Shown in pieces: positions 17,171-26,482 of a stretch of DNA of 64,000 bases. How positions within the stretch are numbered: the first letter of the stretch is position 1; the number at the start of each line of letters is the position of its first letter. A program made the position numbers and the translations under genes. The DNA is from Campylobacter concisus UNSWCS (GTDB lineage Bacteria; Campylobacterota; Campylobacteria; Campylobacterales; Campylobacteraceae): positions 1 to 64,000 of the forward strand of contig NZ_ANNG01000044.1 in NCBI RefSeq assembly GCF_000466685.1, given 5' to 3'. The notes under the pieces were generated by a model. The model searched no databases, was not told the DNA's origin, and was given only the letters and a program-made list of their open reading frames with translations.

Positions 17171-17838
17171 AAAATTTAGAAGAATTTGAACGTAATCTTG
17201 GCTATAAATTTAAAAAATATGAGCTTTTAGAAGAGGCGCTAACACACAAGAGCACCAAGCAGGCGTTAAATAACGAAAGGCTCGAGTTTTTGGGCGATGC
17301 GGTGATGGATCTGCTCGTGGCTGAGTATCTTTTTAAGAAATTTAGCAAGATCGCAGAGGGCGATATGAGCAAACTTCGCGCCGCACTTGTAAATGAAAAA
17401 AGCTTTGCAAATATGGCTAGACGGCTAAATATGGGCGAGTTTTTAAGGCTTAGCCAAGCTGAAGAAAACAACGGCGGCAGAGAGAAAGATAGCATTTTAA
17501 GCGACGCATTTGAGGCGGTGATGGGCGCTATCTACCTAGAGGCTGGACTTGATAAAGTGCGAGAAATTTCGATCGCCTTGCTTGAGCTTTGCTATCCGCA
17601 GATCGACTTTGCGCACCTTGAAAAGGACTACAAAACAGCCCTTCAAGAGGTCACTCAAGCAACCCTTGGTGTCATACCAAGCTACGAGCTCATAGGCTCA
17701 TTTGGCCCTGATCATAAGAAAGAATTTGAGATAGCCTTGCTACTAAATGGCAAGGAAATTTCACGTGCCGTTGGAAGCTCGAAAAAGCAAGCCCAACAGC
17801 TCGCAGCAAAAATTGCACTAGAAAAAATCAAAAAATAG
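17167..17838 (+). CDS. rnc: Ribonuclease III
   Basis: 223 residues. The signature [14 protein letters not shown] (residues about 36-49) and the second acidic cluster [14 protein letters not shown] are intact, giving the two metal sites for cleaving double-stranded RNA. The C-terminal 70 residues are a dsRNA-binding domain ending in [18 protein letters not shown]. It processes rRNA precursors and regulatory duplexes. It lies between rnhA and aroC on the same strand. Confidence 0.97.
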   Translation: MKNLEEFERNLGYKFKKYELLEEALTHKSTKQALNNERLEFLGDAVMDLLVAEYLFKKFSKIAEGDMSKLRAALVNEKSFANMARRLNMGEFLRLSQAEENNGGREKDSILSDAFEAVMGAIYLEAGLDKVREISIALLELCYPQIDFAHLEKDYKTALQEVTQATLGVIPSYELIGSFGPDHKKEFEIALLLNGKEISRAVGSSKKQAQQLAAKIALEKIKK

Positions 17839-17846
17839 GATAAATT

Positions 17847-18914
17847 TTGAATACATTTGGCAAAAAACTAACCTTAACTAGCTTTGGCGAGAGCCATGGG
17901 GTGGCGATAGGTGGCGTGATAGACGGGCTGCCAGCTGGGATAAAGATCGATGCAGACTTCATCCAAAGCGAGCTTGATAAACGTCGCCCTGGACAAAGTA
18001 GCTTCACAACGGCAAGAGATGAGGCTGATAAGATAGAAATTTTTAGCGGCGTCTTTGATGGCATGAGCACTGGGGCGCCGATAGGTTTTGCCATTTTTAA
18101 CAACAACCAAAAGTCAAATGACTATGAAAATTTACGTGAAATTTTCCGCCCAGGGCATGCTGATCTTACATATTTTAAAAAATATGGCATCAGAGACCAC
18201 AGAGGAGGCGGGCGTGCAAGTGCGAGAGAGACAGCTGTGAGGGTCGCTGGTGGGGCATTTGCGCAGCTACTTTTAAATGAATTTAAGATAGAAGTTTTAA
18301 GCGGCGTGCTTGGCATCGGCAAGGCGATTATCGATAAGTTTGATTTTGATTTTGCCAAAAATTCGCAAATTTACGCCCTTGGCAACGAAGAGGCGATGAA
18401 AGAGGCGGTAAATAAAGCTAGAAGTGAGCACGATAGCGTTGGAGCTGTGGTTTTAAGCGTGGCTAGAGGCGTGCCAGCTGGTCTTGGCGAGCCACTTTAT
18501 GATAGGCTTGATAGCGCTTTGGCAGCTGCTTTAATGGGCATAAACGGAGTAAAAGCCGTAGAGATCGGCGCTGGCGTAAATGTAAGCTCTATGCTTGGCT
18601 CAGCAAACAACGACGAGATGGACGAGCTTGGCTTTTTAAGCAACAACGCTGGTGGCATACTTGGAGGCATAAGCAGTGGGGCTGAGATCGTGCTAAAGAG
18701 CCATTTTAAGCCAACGCCTTCGGTATTTAAAGAGCAAAAGACGCTAAATTTAAAGGGCGAGGCGGTGGATTTTGAGCTAAGAGGCAGGCATGATCCTTGC
18801 ATAGGCATACGTGGCAGTGTCGTCGCAACCGCGATGATAAGGCTAGTTCTTGCTGATATGCTACTGCTAAATGCAAGCACAAAGCTTGAAAATTTAAAGA
18901 AAATCTACGGCTAA
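17847..18914 (+). CDS. aroC: Chorismate synthase
   Basis: 355 residues from a TTG start (MNTFGKKLTLTSFGESHG), with a ribosome site AGGAT upstream. Family blocks are visible: GESHGVAIG at the N-terminus, RPGHADLTYFKKYGIRDHRGGGRASARET in the middle (part of the FMN/EPSP site), and RGRHDPCIGIRGSVVATAM near the end. It makes chorismate from EPSP using reduced FMN, the last step of the shikimate pathway; aroK is also in this window at 31.6 kb. It closes the rnhA-rnc-aroC run. Confidence 0.97.
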   Translation: MNTFGKKLTLTSFGESHGVAIGGVIDGLPAGIKIDADFIQSELDKRRPGQSSFTTARDEADKIEIFSGVFDGMSTGAPIGFAIFNNNQKSNDYENLREIFRPGHADLTYFKKYGIRDHRGGGRASARETAVRVAGGAFAQLLLNEFKIEVLSGVLGIGKAIIDKFDFDFAKNSQIYALGNEEAMKEAVNKARSEHDSVGAVVLSVARGVPAGLGEPLYDRLDSALAAALMGINGVKAVEIGAGVNVSSMLGSANNDEMDELGFLSNNAGGILGGISSGAEIVLKSHFKPTPSVFKEQKTLNLKGEAVDFELRGRHDPCIGIRGSVVATAMIRLVLADMLLLNASTKLENLKKIYG

Positions 18915-18953
18915 ATTTGACTTAGCCACAAAACGAGGGCTAAATTTAGAAAT

Positions 18954-19370
18954 TTACAGCGACTGTAAAATTTTTGGTTTAGAAAACGCGGTGATCGGTT
19001 TGATCTTGTCTTTATATTTTTCTAAATTTACTAAGACCCCGTGTCTGCAGTTGCTTTGAGTGGTGCCAGATCTGCCTTTTGTCGCGAGTTAGGACATTGA
19101 TGCAGCCGTGCTTGCAAAGACTCTTTTGCTTAGCACTTCAGGATCATATCATGCACCCTCACAGATGGCGATGACGTGCTCTGGGATGATGAACAACAAT
19201 CGCGCCAACTAAAATTTCACCCTATCTCGTTAAATACTCTCACCACATCGCCGGTTGCGATGCCTTTTTCTTAGCTTCATTTAAATTTATAAGCATCGGC
19301 TCTTTCGCGCTCAGCTTGGCATGGTATCTGATCACGGAGTTATTTTGGTATCTTTAATGTGTGGTCTTTG
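18954..19370 (-). pseudogene. Remnant of a TorA/BisC-like molybdopterin oxidoreductase
   Basis: On the minus strand this 'empty' stretch still encodes pieces of the C-terminal molybdopterin-dinucleotide-binding domain, in shifted frames: AKLSAKEPMLINLNEA, then GIATGDVVRVFNEIG, then ILVGAIVV, then KSLCKHGCINVLTRDK, then TQSNCRHGVLVNLEKYK, ending IKPITAFSKPKILQSL-stop at 18954. This is the order found in trimethylamine-N-oxide and biotin-sulfoxide reductases. There are at least three frameshifts and an internal stop, and the upstream two thirds of the gene are gone. It is a dead gene filling the gap between aroC and the Y-family polymerase. Confidence 0.85.
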
Positions 19371-19461
19371 CACTAAAATTTAGCCTTTTTTATTTTATTT
19401 TCTAAAAAATTTCAAACCATTTCAAACAAAATTTGCAAACTAGTTTTTACCAAATTTCATC

Positions 19462-19467
19462 TATAAT
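19462..19467 (+). promoter_or_regulatory. -10 box directly before the Y-family polymerase start
   Basis: TATAAT ends 6 bases before the ATG at 19474, with no ribosome site between. The expected transcript start coincides with the ATG, as for dnaG. Confidence 0.5.
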
Positions 19468-19473
19468 CCTCTC

Positions 19474-20742
19474 ATGAAAAATGAAAATCCAAAGAGCAAA
19501 ATTTACGCCGTTATCGACCTAAAGTCCTTTTACGCCTCGGTTGAGTGCGTGGAGCGCGGGCTTGATCCATTTAAGGCTGATCTAGTCGTGGCTGACGCTA
19601 GTCGTGGCAGTGGCGGCATCTGCTTAGCTGTTAGCCCTGCGCTTCGTGCCAAAGGGGTAAAAAACCGCTGCAGGCTCTTTGAGATACCAAGAGATGTCAA
19701 ATTTATCATCGCGCCGCCCAGGATGCAGTTTTACATCGACTACGCCGCAAGGATCTATGAAATTTATCTAAAATATGTCTCCAAAGAGGACATCTACGTC
19801 TATTCGATCGATGAGTGCTTCATAGACCTTACTTCTTACTTGAAATTTTACGCTCTTGGCGCAAAAGAGATGGCGAAGATGATGATGGATGAGATCTTAA
19901 AAACGACTGGCGTGACGGCGACTTGTGGCATGGGGACAAATTTATACCTCGCAAAGATCGCGCTTGATATACTAGCAAAGCACCAAGATGACGGCATCGC
20001 CTATCTTGACGAAGAGCTTTATAAAAAGCAGCTCTGGACGCATCAGCCACTAAGTGACTTTTGGCGTATCGGTAAGCAAACTAGGCTAAAGCTCGAAAAA
20101 TGCGGCATCTTTTGCATGAAAGATATCGCAAATGCGCCAAAAAGCCTGCTTGAAAAAATTTTTGGCGTCGATGCCTACATCACGATAGACCACGCAAATG
20201 GCATAGAGCCAACGACGATAGCTGAGATAAAGGCGTATAAACCAAGCACGAAGTCCTACTTTAGCTCGGAAATTTTGCCTAGAGACTACGAGCGCTGCGA
20301 AGCGGTGATCGTGCTAAAAGAGATGGCTGACAGGCTCGCGCTTAGGATGATAAACAAAGATGTAAGGGCGAGTGGGCTAACGATAAATGTGAGATTTGCC
20401 GATAAGCTTGAGCCGCAGCAACGCGCAAGCATGAGGTTTAAAACGCCAACAAATATCTCAAGCGTGCTGATGAGTGCGGCTGAGGAGCTACTTTTAAACA
20501 AGATAAAAAATGTCGGGCTAATCAGGCAAATAGGCATATCAGCAAACGATGTGGTGAAAGAAAATTTGGTTGAGTTTGGCCTATTTGAAGATGACAGCAA
20601 GGAAAAAGCGGTGTTAAAGTCGCTAAATTTGATAAAAGAGAAATTTGGTAAAAACTCGATCCTACGCGCGATCGACCTGCTTCCAGAAGCGACTGGACAA
20701 GATAGAAACAAAAAGATCGGAGGGCACAAGAGCGGTGAGTAA
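19474..20742 (+). CDS. Y-family DNA polymerase, UvrX/YqjW type
   Basis: 422 residues. The palm residues are D15 (YAVIDLKSFYASVE) and D113-E114 (YSIDECFIDL), with the steric Y20 of translesion polymerases. A helix-hairpin-helix region follows (WRIGKQTRLKLEKCGI) and then a little-finger domain to about residue 390. CLAVSPALRAKGVKNRCRLFEIP is closer to the Gram-positive UvrX/YqjW group than to E. coli DinB. It probably copies damaged DNA. The next gene encodes a YolD-like protein, the partner found beside uvrX-type genes in Bacillus. No ribosome site precedes the ATG. Confidence 0.88.
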   Translation: MKNENPKSKIYAVIDLKSFYASVECVERGLDPFKADLVVADASRGSGGICLAVSPALRAKGVKNRCRLFEIPRDVKFIIAPPRMQFYIDYAARIYEIYLKYVSKEDIYVYSIDECFIDLTSYLKFYALGAKEMAKMMMDEILKTTGVTATCGMGTNLYLAKIALDILAKHQDDGIAYLDEELYKKQLWTHQPLSDFWRIGKQTRLKLEKCGIFCMKDIANAPKSLLEKIFGVDAYITIDHANGIEPTTIAEIKAYKPSTKSYFSSEILPRDYERCEAVIVLKEMADRLALRMINKDVRASGLTINVRFADKLEPQQRASMRFKTPTNISSVLMSAAEELLLNKIKNVGLIRQIGISANDVVKENLVEFGLFEDDSKEKAVLKSLNLIKEKFGKNSILRAIDLLPEATGQDRNKKIGGHKSGE

Positions 20743-21076
20743 AGATAGGGCGAAAATTTTTAGCTCGTTTAATCCTCTTTCTACCTTAGAGCGAGCCTTG
20801 CGACAAAAAGAGCGAGAAAAATGCGAAAAACTAGAGCTTGATGAGAGCAAGATCGATGAAATTTTAAAAAAGATAAGCGAGATAAAGATAGCTGATGAAG
20901 TGTGTGTGAGCTACCACGACGGCTTTACTTACGTAAAAACTAGCGGCCTAGTCTCAGATGTAAATTTCAAAGATAAAATCCTCATGATCGTAAAAACTAA
21001 GATCAAATTTGAGGATATAAACGAGGTGGAGATAGTAAAAAGTTTAAAATTAATAAATCATCATTCATTTCTTTAA
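20735..21076 (+). CDS. YolD-like protein, partner of the Y-family polymerase
   Basis: 113 residues from a GTG at 20735 (VSKDRAKIFSSFNPLSTLERAL) that overlaps the polymerase stop by 8 bases; GGAGG lies 12 bases before it. An open frame extends further upstream, but only inside the polymerase gene. The C-terminal half (VCVSYHDGFTYVKTSGLVSD, then a short strand-rich segment ending IKFEDINEVEIV) has the strand pattern of YolD-like proteins, which occur beside UvrX/YqjW-type polymerases. The role is unclear; a regulatory or accessory subunit is the usual guess. The similarity is weak but the gene neighbourhood supports it. Confidence 0.65.
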   Translation: MSKDRAKIFSSFNPLSTLERALRQKEREKCEKLELDESKIDEILKKISEIKIADEVCVSYHDGFTYVKTSGLVSDVNFKDKILMIVKTKIKFEDINEVEIVKSLKLINHHSFL

Positions 21077-21183
21077 AAATATTCTAATTTTCTATATTTT
21101 ATCTCCAAAATTAGTTACAATTTTTATCTTACACCACTTAAACAAACCATACTAATCAACAACATCTATAGCTTTTGCCAAAC

Positions 21184-21492
21184 ATGGTCAAAAATAAGAA
21201 TATTTTATATATAATAATCAAATCAAATAATATTCAGGAAATTTTTATAGTAACTAGAGAAATAAAGTGTAGATATTGTCAAGGGTATGGCTTTATAAAA
21301 CCTGGTGAAACTTGTCCTATCTGTGGTGGCTCAGGTAAGATAGAACAGACAGACTTTGAGATAGGAAAAACTATTGGAAAAGCTCCATCTGCCATTGGTG
21401 CACTTATTGAATCTGTTTTTATTATTTTTCAAAAACCACTTATCTTTTTCATACCTGGTTTAATCATTTATATTTTTTTAAAGATAATCTAA
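21184..21492 (+). CDS. Small zinc-ribbon membrane protein
   Basis: About 102 residues. CRYCQGYGFIKPGETCPICGGSGK contains two CxxC pairs like a DnaJ-type zinc finger, followed by an amphipathic segment and one C-terminal membrane helix (FIIFQKPLIFFIPGLIIYIF). The start is uncertain: the ATG at 21184 has no visible ribosome site, and a TTG at 21175 is also possible. It reads straight into the next small membrane protein gene. Low GC compared with its neighbours suggests acquired DNA. No function can be assigned. Confidence 0.55.
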   Translation: MVKNKNILYIIIKSNNIQEIFIVTREIKCRYCQGYGFIKPGETCPICGGSGKIEQTDFEIGKTIGKAPSAIGALIESVFIIFQKPLIFFIPGLIIYIFLKII

Positions 21493-21494
21493 GA

Positions 21495-21824
21495 ATGCAA
21501 TTAGATACTATAAATGGGGCACTTGTAGTTGGTTCATTTCTACATATACTTAACATTTTTAGTAAAAAATTTGGTAATATCCATAAAATAGCTATAGCTA
21601 TCTCTCTCATACTTTTTGGCGTATTTTTTCTAAATATATCTAAAATACAATACCTAGATCCATTGTTGTTATATATTGCTGGGTTTTTATTTGTGAATTT
21701 TATTAGCTTTTATAAAACATATTTTAATTTCATTAAGTATTCGATAGCTTTTGCTTTTTCTATATTATTATTAATAGCATTATTACTTACGGCGATAGCA
21801 ATATTGATAAAATTTTTATCTTAG
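21495..21824 (+). CDS. Small hydrophobic membrane protein
   Basis: 109 residues, almost entirely hydrophobic, with about three to four predicted membrane segments. It starts 2 bases after the stop of the zinc-ribbon gene, so translation is probably coupled. I recognise no family. Its AT-rich codon use matches the preceding gene, so the two form an accessory pair between the polymerase genes and pyrF. Confidence 0.55.
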   Translation: MQLDTINGALVVGSFLHILNIFSKKFGNIHKIAIAISLILFGVFFLNISKIQYLDPLLLYIAGFLFVNFISFYKTYFNFIKYSIAFAFSILLLIALLLTAIAILIKFLS

Positions 21825-21856
21825 ATGACTACTAGTAAATTTTTAAATATATTATG

Positions 21857-21879
21857 AGATAAAAATTTAATTTTTATCT
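21857..21879. terminator. Shared terminator between convergent genes
   Basis: Perfect 9-bp palindrome AGATAAAAA/TTTTTATCT with a 5-base loop. Its A/T arms supply a T run on both strands, so it can end transcription from the plus-strand membrane protein genes and from pyrF. Confidence 0.65.
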
Positions 21880-21918
21880 ATTAAACTCTTAGCTACACTA
21901 AATTTATCTCAAAAAAAT

Positions 21919-22599
21919 TTAAATTTGCTCCAAAATGCGTTCGCAAATTTCTCTTGGGTTTGCGTTTTCATAAATCGGTCTGCCAACAACGATAAAGTCG
22001 CTGCCCTCTTGCTTTGCGCTAACCAAATTTGCAACCCTCTTTTGATCGCCCGCACTCTCGCCAAAAGGCCTAACTCCAGGGCAAAGCGTGATGAAATTTT
22101 GATTTGTCACCTCTTTTATGAGCTTGCTTTCAAAGACCGAGCAGACCATGCCGTCAAGCCCCGCTTCAAAGCTCATCTGGCTAAATTTCCTAACCGAGCG
22201 AGAAATAGTATCGTTATAAACCGCTTCAAATTCGCTCTCGCTAAAGCTAGTTAGCGCTGATACAGCAAGCACCAAAGGGCGATTTTGCAGCGAACTAAGT
22301 CGCTCCATCACAGTTTTCATCGCTCTCTCGCCAGCACTTGCATGCAAATTTATCATATCCACGCCTATCTTTGAGACGACCTCGGCCGCGTCTGCCATCG
22401 TGTTTGAGATATCATAGAGCTTTAGATCAAGAAAGATTTTAAACTCCCCTGCCCCTTTTAGCTCCTCTATAAATTTAGCTCCGTCTCTAAGATAGCTTCT
22501 AAGCCCCACTTTTAGCCAAAGATCAAGCCCTTTTAGCTCACGCACGAGGGCTAAATTTTCATCCTTGCTCGCCATATCAAGAGCGACACAGAGCCTCAT
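21919..22599 (-). CDS. pyrF: Orotidine 5'-phosphate decarboxylase
   Basis: 226 residues. The catalytic tetrad region FLDLKLYDI places D58, K60 and D63, and [16 protein letters not shown] together with FIVVGRPIY supply the phosphate-binding loops. It makes UMP, the last step of pyrimidine synthesis. Its ATG overlaps the nusB stop by 4 bases. The order ribH-nusB-pyrF is the same as in C. jejuni (Cj0383c-Cj0381c). Confidence 0.96.
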   Translation of the reverse strand: MRLCVALDMASKDENLALVRELKGLDLWLKVGLRSYLRDGAKFIEELKGAGEFKIFLDLKLYDISNTMADAAEVVSKIGVDMINLHASAGERAMKTVMERLSSLQNRPLVLAVSALTSFSESEFEAVYNDTISRSVRKFSQMSFEAGLDGMVCSVFESKLIKEVTNQNFITLCPGVRPFGESAGDQKRVANLVSAKQEGSDFIVVGRPIYENANPREICERILEQI

Positions 22600-22991
22600 A
22601 GATCGCCCTTTATCTTATCTAGCACGCCGTTTATAAATTTTGGCGCCTGGTCGCTTCCAAGCTCCTTTGCAAGCTCGATCGCCTCATTTATGATGACGGC
22701 TTTATCAGTCTGGCTAAATTTCATCTCATAAAGCCCAAGTCTAAGGATAGCAAGCTCAGTTGCGCCAACCTTGCTAAAGTCGCCGTCTTTTAGGTGCGGT
22801 TTTAAAATTTCATCTAGTTTTTCTTTATTTGCAAGCACCTCTTTAAAGGTCTGCTGCACCTCATTTTTACGCTCATTTCTTATCTTTTTCTCTTCTAAAA
22901 ATTCCTCTTCAAACTCCGCAGTTACGGGGTTTATCTCGTTTGAGTAAAGTAGCGAAACTATGGCTTGTCTCACTTGATGACGTGTGGCCAT
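22596..22991 (-). CDS. nusB: Transcription antitermination factor NusB
   Basis: 131 residues, all helical, with the RNA-binding N-terminal helix ([19 protein letters not shown]) and the conserved end [24 protein letters not shown]. It binds boxA RNA with S10 and supports full-length rRNA transcription. It lies 1 base after ribH and overlaps pyrF. Confidence 0.95.
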   Translation of the reverse strand: MATRHQVRQAIVSLLYSNEINPVTAEFEEEFLEEKKIRNERKNEVQQTFKEVLANKEKLDEILKPHLKDGDFSKVGATELAILRLGLYEMKFSQTDKAVIINEAIELAKELGSDQAPKFINGVLDKIKGDL

Positions 22992-22992
22992 T

Positions 22993-23463
22993 TTACTCTC
23001 CTAGCTTTTTGTATAAATTTAGCATCTCTATAACGCCCGTCATCGCTTCAAAGCCCTTGTTTCCAGCCTTGCTGCCAGCTCGCTCGATCGCTTGCTCGAT
23101 GTTATCTACTGTTAGCACGCCAAAAGTGACTGGTTTTGCGTATTTTAGCGTTACGTTTGCGATGCCTTTGGTAGTCTCAGCGCTTACGTAGTCAAAGTGC
23201 GGCGTTGCGCCTCTTATCACCGCTCCCACGCAGCAAACCGCGTCAAATTTACCGCTTGCAAGCACCTTTTCAAGCGCCATAGGTATCTCAAATGCGCCAG
23301 GGACTAGCACTAAAGTTAAATTTTTCTCATCGCCGCCGTGGCGTAAAAATGCATCTTTTGCGCCCTCTACTAAGCGGTCTGTGATGATGTGGTTAAACCT
23401 TGCGTTTATGATCGCTATCTTTTCGTTGCCTTTTAGGGCTAAATTTCCTTCGATTATTTTCAT
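22993..23463 (-). CDS. ribH: 6,7-dimethyl-8-ribityllumazine synthase
   Basis: 156 residues, the standard length. Motifs: [18 protein letters not shown] near the N-terminus, [11 protein letters not shown], and [14 protein letters not shown] with the catalytic histidine. It condenses the ribitylamino-uracil with dihydroxybutanone phosphate to make the riboflavin precursor. First gene of the ribH-nusB-pyrF run; in C. jejuni kdsA directly precedes it, but here four other genes lie in between. Confidence 0.97.
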   Translation of the reverse strand: MKIIEGNLALKGNEKIAIINARFNHIITDRLVEGAKDAFLRHGGDEKNLTLVLVPGAFEIPMALEKVLASGKFDAVCCVGAVIRGATPHFDYVSAETTKGIANVTLKYAKPVTFGVLTVDNIEQAIERAGSKAGNKGFEAMTGVIEMLNLYKKLGE

Positions 23464-23516
23464 CTTTTCTCCTTAGTTTTTTTGCCTAGTTTATCAAAAT
23501 CTTATTTAAACTAAAG

Positions 23517-25949
23517 CTAATATCTAATCTCAAAAGAAACGCTAAAATTTCTACCAGGAGCAGTATATCGCTCAAGTCCAGTACCATCAAATTTTACATA
23601 GCTTTGGTTGCCGTTATATCTAAGCTGTCTTAAATTTTCCCAAGTAGAATACTCTTTGTTAAAAATATTAAACACCCCTGCATTGATGCTGAAATTTTTA
23701 CTGATCTTATAACCCATAGTTAAGTCAAAGACAAAATAGCTTTTACTCAGAAATTTATGTGCTTCTGGCTGTGTTGTGCCTGTTACTTTACCTGTATCTC
23801 TATCAACAGTTATTTGAGAAAAATTTGGTGGTATTTTTGAAACTGCATCTTTTGCTTTTTTAGCTGCTACAAATTTGCTAGTTAATAATAGATCAAATTT
23901 ATTATCACTATACCCAAGTCCAGCTACTGCAGTAAATGGCTGAATAGCCATAAGTGAAGTCCCATCATTTTTTTTGCCACGTGTATAGGTCGCTTTTAAG
24001 CTTGCGTATAAATTTTCATTTAAATTTAGCACATCACCATTTACACGCGAATTTAGTTCCAAACCTTTGACGGTTGCCCTACCGACATTTACATGCTTAA
24101 AGTCGAGACTTTTTTTGCTATATTTTTTTACAAGCTCCCATGTTCCAAAATCAAATTCTTCTATCTCATCAATACCAACCTCATAATCACTATCAATAAA
24201 ATCTCTATATTTGGAGTAAAAAGCACTAAGAGCAAGCGCATAACTCTGGCCTGATGACAATAAACTTACCTCATGATTAAAGGCTTTTTCTGGTTTTAGC
24301 TCTAAATTTCTAACATATCTTGTACTATCCCTTGGTGTATCAAAATACATCTCCTCCACCCTTGGCGCACGAAAACCGGTACTAAATGCGTAGCTAACAC
24401 TCACATTGTTATTTATATCATACTGGGCTCCTGCATTGTAGGTAATGGCCTTAAATTTACTTTTTTGTAGCTCTGGTGTTGTGACCATTTTATATCCTGC
24501 ACCAGAGGCAATATTTGCTTGCTCTGGTTTATAAACATATTTATCAAGCCTAACTCCATAGTTTAGACTTAAGGCCTCATTTAAGCTCATATCATCTCCC
24601 AGAAAAACATATTCAAGAGTGCTTTTTACTGGCTGAGCAAAGGTTACATCCGTTGCTTTAACTGGTTTAAAAGGATTTGCTGGATCTACGATAAAACCAC
24701 TACCGCTCCATTTTGTATTAAAACTTTGTCTAAGTTGTAAATTTCTATTTTTAAAGGTAGAGATGTGTCTGCCAAGACCAAAACTCAATATGTGAGAAAA
24801 TTTACCTGCATTAATGTCGCCACTCATGCCACTTATATCGAACTGTTTTTTATCTTGAAAAAATTCGTAGCTATCTTTTTGATCAAAACTTGAGTTGTAT
24901 TGCATGTCGTTTGGATAGTTTGCATGATATCTCGTGAAATTTGACCTCTGCTGCACTCTTTGTTTATAAAAGCTTACCTTTAAATTACTTAGTAAAGTAT
25001 CATGGTCTGGTACAAACTCGTAGTAAATTCCATATCTTTTGTAGGGGATGCTATCTCTTGTTTGCTTTCTATTAAGTGTTGCGGTGCTATTACTCTTCTC
25101 TTCTGTAAAATAGTTTTGCCTAAAGTCTTCATAAGAAGTGTTTATAAAATGCGAGTCAAACCTATAACCAAATTTCATCAAATTTGAGTGCGTGCGAAAT
25201 CTCACATCATCGGGCAAAATTCTACCAAAGGAGCAAAGCTCTGGGTATTTATCTGCCAAATACGAATCCTCTATACTAGTCCCCATCCCACAAAATGGCA
25301 CATCATCTAACTTGCCGCTGTAAAAATTCTTTGTCTGTTTGCCGCGCTTATACGTATGCTGAAACAATGCTTCGATACCACCTGATTTTATACCTGCGCC
25401 TGCAACTTGCCTAAATTCACTATTTTTTGATGCGTATGCGCTTTTGCTATAAAAGCCAACATTTTGCCCATCCCTTACAAAATCATCAATATTTTTTGTC
25501 TGCATACTAACGCTACCACCGATCGCGCCACTACCTTTGTTTAATGAATTTGCACCTTTTACAAACTCTACACTGCTTATGTTTTCAAGCTCGGTGCTGT
25601 TTCGATTGCCATTTAATATCCCTAAAATATTGTAAGAACGAGGCATAAAGCTCTCAACGGCTTCCATTCCGTCTATCTTTAAAGAAACCCTATCGCTATC
25701 TACACCTCGTATGGCATACCCATTATTTCCGCTTCTACCGCCTTCTGTGACAGTTACGCCAGTTTCGTTTCGCACAAGATCTCGCTCGGAGAAAATTTGA
25801 CCTTTTTTTAGCTCGCTTTTACTAAGTTCTGTCTTTTTTGCTGAGATACCACTCGCACTTACTACAACACCTTCTAGCAGCGTATCTTGCGATGAAAAGA
25901 CAAAGCTGGACGCCACACCAGAGATAAACAAAATTCTACAAATTTGCAC
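23517..25949 (-). CDS. TonB-dependent outer-membrane receptor, haem/haemoglobin type
   Basis: 810 residues starting at a GTG with AAGGAG before it. Signal peptide at residues 1-19, then the plug domain (RDLVRNETGVTVTEGG, GYAIRGVDSDRVSLKIDG, GGSVSMQTKNI), then a 22-strand barrel ending in an aromatic-rich SFEIRY, the normal outer-membrane assembly signal. YAFSTGFRAPRVEEMYF and NAGVFNIFNKEYSTWENLR are typical of the haemoglobin/transferrin/HmbR-like group, which points to haem or haem-protein uptake. The substrate is inferred. No TonB or haem ABC genes adjoin it. A large inverted repeat upstream may be an operator. Confidence 0.85.
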   Translation of the reverse strand: MQICRILFISGVASSFVFSSQDTLLEGVVVSASGISAKKTELSKSELKKGQIFSERDLVRNETGVTVTEGGRSGNNGYAIRGVDSDRVSLKIDGMEAVESFMPRSYNILGILNGNRNSTELENISSVEFVKGANSLNKGSGAIGGSVSMQTKNIDDFVRDGQNVGFYSKSAYASKNSEFRQVAGAGIKSGGIEALFQHTYKRGKQTKNFYSGKLDDVPFCGMGTSIEDSYLADKYPELCSFGRILPDDVRFRTHSNLMKFGYRFDSHFINTSYEDFRQNYFTEEKSNSTATLNRKQTRDSIPYKRYGIYYEFVPDHDTLLSNLKVSFYKQRVQQRSNFTRYHANYPNDMQYNSSFDQKDSYEFFQDKKQFDISGMSGDINAGKFSHILSFGLGRHISTFKNRNLQLRQSFNTKWSGSGFIVDPANPFKPVKATDVTFAQPVKSTLEYVFLGDDMSLNEALSLNYGVRLDKYVYKPEQANIASGAGYKMVTTPELQKSKFKAITYNAGAQYDINNNVSVSYAFSTGFRAPRVEEMYFDTPRDSTRYVRNLELKPEKAFNHEVSLLSSGQSYALALSAFYSKYRDFIDSDYEVGIDEIEEFDFGTWELVKKYSKKSLDFKHVNVGRATVKGLELNSRVNGDVLNLNENLYASLKATYTRGKKNDGTSLMAIQPFTAVAGLGYSDNKFDLLLTSKFVAAKKAKDAVSKIPPNFSQITVDRDTGKVTGTTQPEAHKFLSKSYFVFDLTMGYKISKNFSINAGVFNIFNKEYSTWENLRQLRYNGNQSYVKFDGTGLERYTAPGRNFSVSFEIRY

Positions 25950-25966
25950 AATGTCTCCTTAAATTT

Positions 25967-25998
25967 GAAAAATAACTTGAAAGTGTAGTGTTATTTTT
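25967..25998 (-). promoter_or_regulatory. Inverted repeat before the TonB receptor gene, possible operator
   Basis: Perfect 9-bp arms AAAAATAAC and GTTATTTTT separated by 14 bases, ending 18 bases upstream of the GTG start. It lies between the expected promoter and the ribosome site. It is not a good Fur box, so another iron or haem regulator, or an mRNA hairpin near the ribosome site, is possible. Confidence 0.45.
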
Positions 25999-26158
25999 AT
26001 AAATTTATTTTGAATTTAAAAATCAATATTTTGTAAAAAATAATATTTATGGTGACTGGTATCTTAGAAAGTGAGTTTAAATATTATTATTTTTAGAGTA
26101 TATAAGTGTATAAATTTGAAGTTATCTGTTTTTAAAAATATATTTAAAATTTGGCTCC

Positions 26159-26482
26159 TTAAACGATCTTTAACATCACTACGCTAAAGATGATGAGCGC
26201 CAAAAACAAGGCTTTTTTAAAATTTATCTTCTCACCTTCAAAAACTACGCCAACCACTACTGCTCCGATCGCTCCGATGCCTGTCCAGATCGCATACGCC
26301 ACCGACATAGCGATAGTTTGCATCGCATAGCTAAGTAGCGTTAGAGAAAGGGCGAAATTTCCAAGCAAAAGGATAAAATTTGCCCACTTTTTTACGCCTA
26401 TGCTTTTTGAAAATTTCGTGATAAAAAAGACGCCAGAGACCTCGCAACATCCAGCTAATAAAAGCGCTAAAAAATGGATCAT
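26159..26482 (-). CDS. SMR-family exporter subunit (second of a pair)
   Basis: 107 residues with four membrane helices. The essential membrane glutamate is E14 (AGCCEVSGVFF). AYAIWTGIGAIGAVVVG in helix 3 is the family signature. Together with the upstream gene, which it overlaps by 4 bases, it makes a two-gene SMR of the YkkCD/EbrAB type, with subunits expected in opposite orientation. Such pairs export guanidinium or cationic drugs. No guanidine riboswitch is evident upstream, so the substrate stays open. Confidence 0.85.
   Translation of the reverse strand: MIHFLALLLAGCCEVSGVFFITKFSKSIGVKKWANFILLLGNFALSLTLLSYAMQTIAMSVAYAIWTGIGAIGAVVVGVVFEGEKINFKKALFLALIIFSVVMLKIV

Noticed and set aside
18497-18880. 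127-codon minus-strand open frame inside aroC
   Set aside because: Shadow of the conserved chorismate synthase gene; no ribosome site and no recognisable domain.
20286-20729. 147-codon minus-strand open frame inside the Y-family polymerase gene
   Set aside because: Opposite-strand shadow with Ser/Leu/Phe-rich composition typical of antisense frames.
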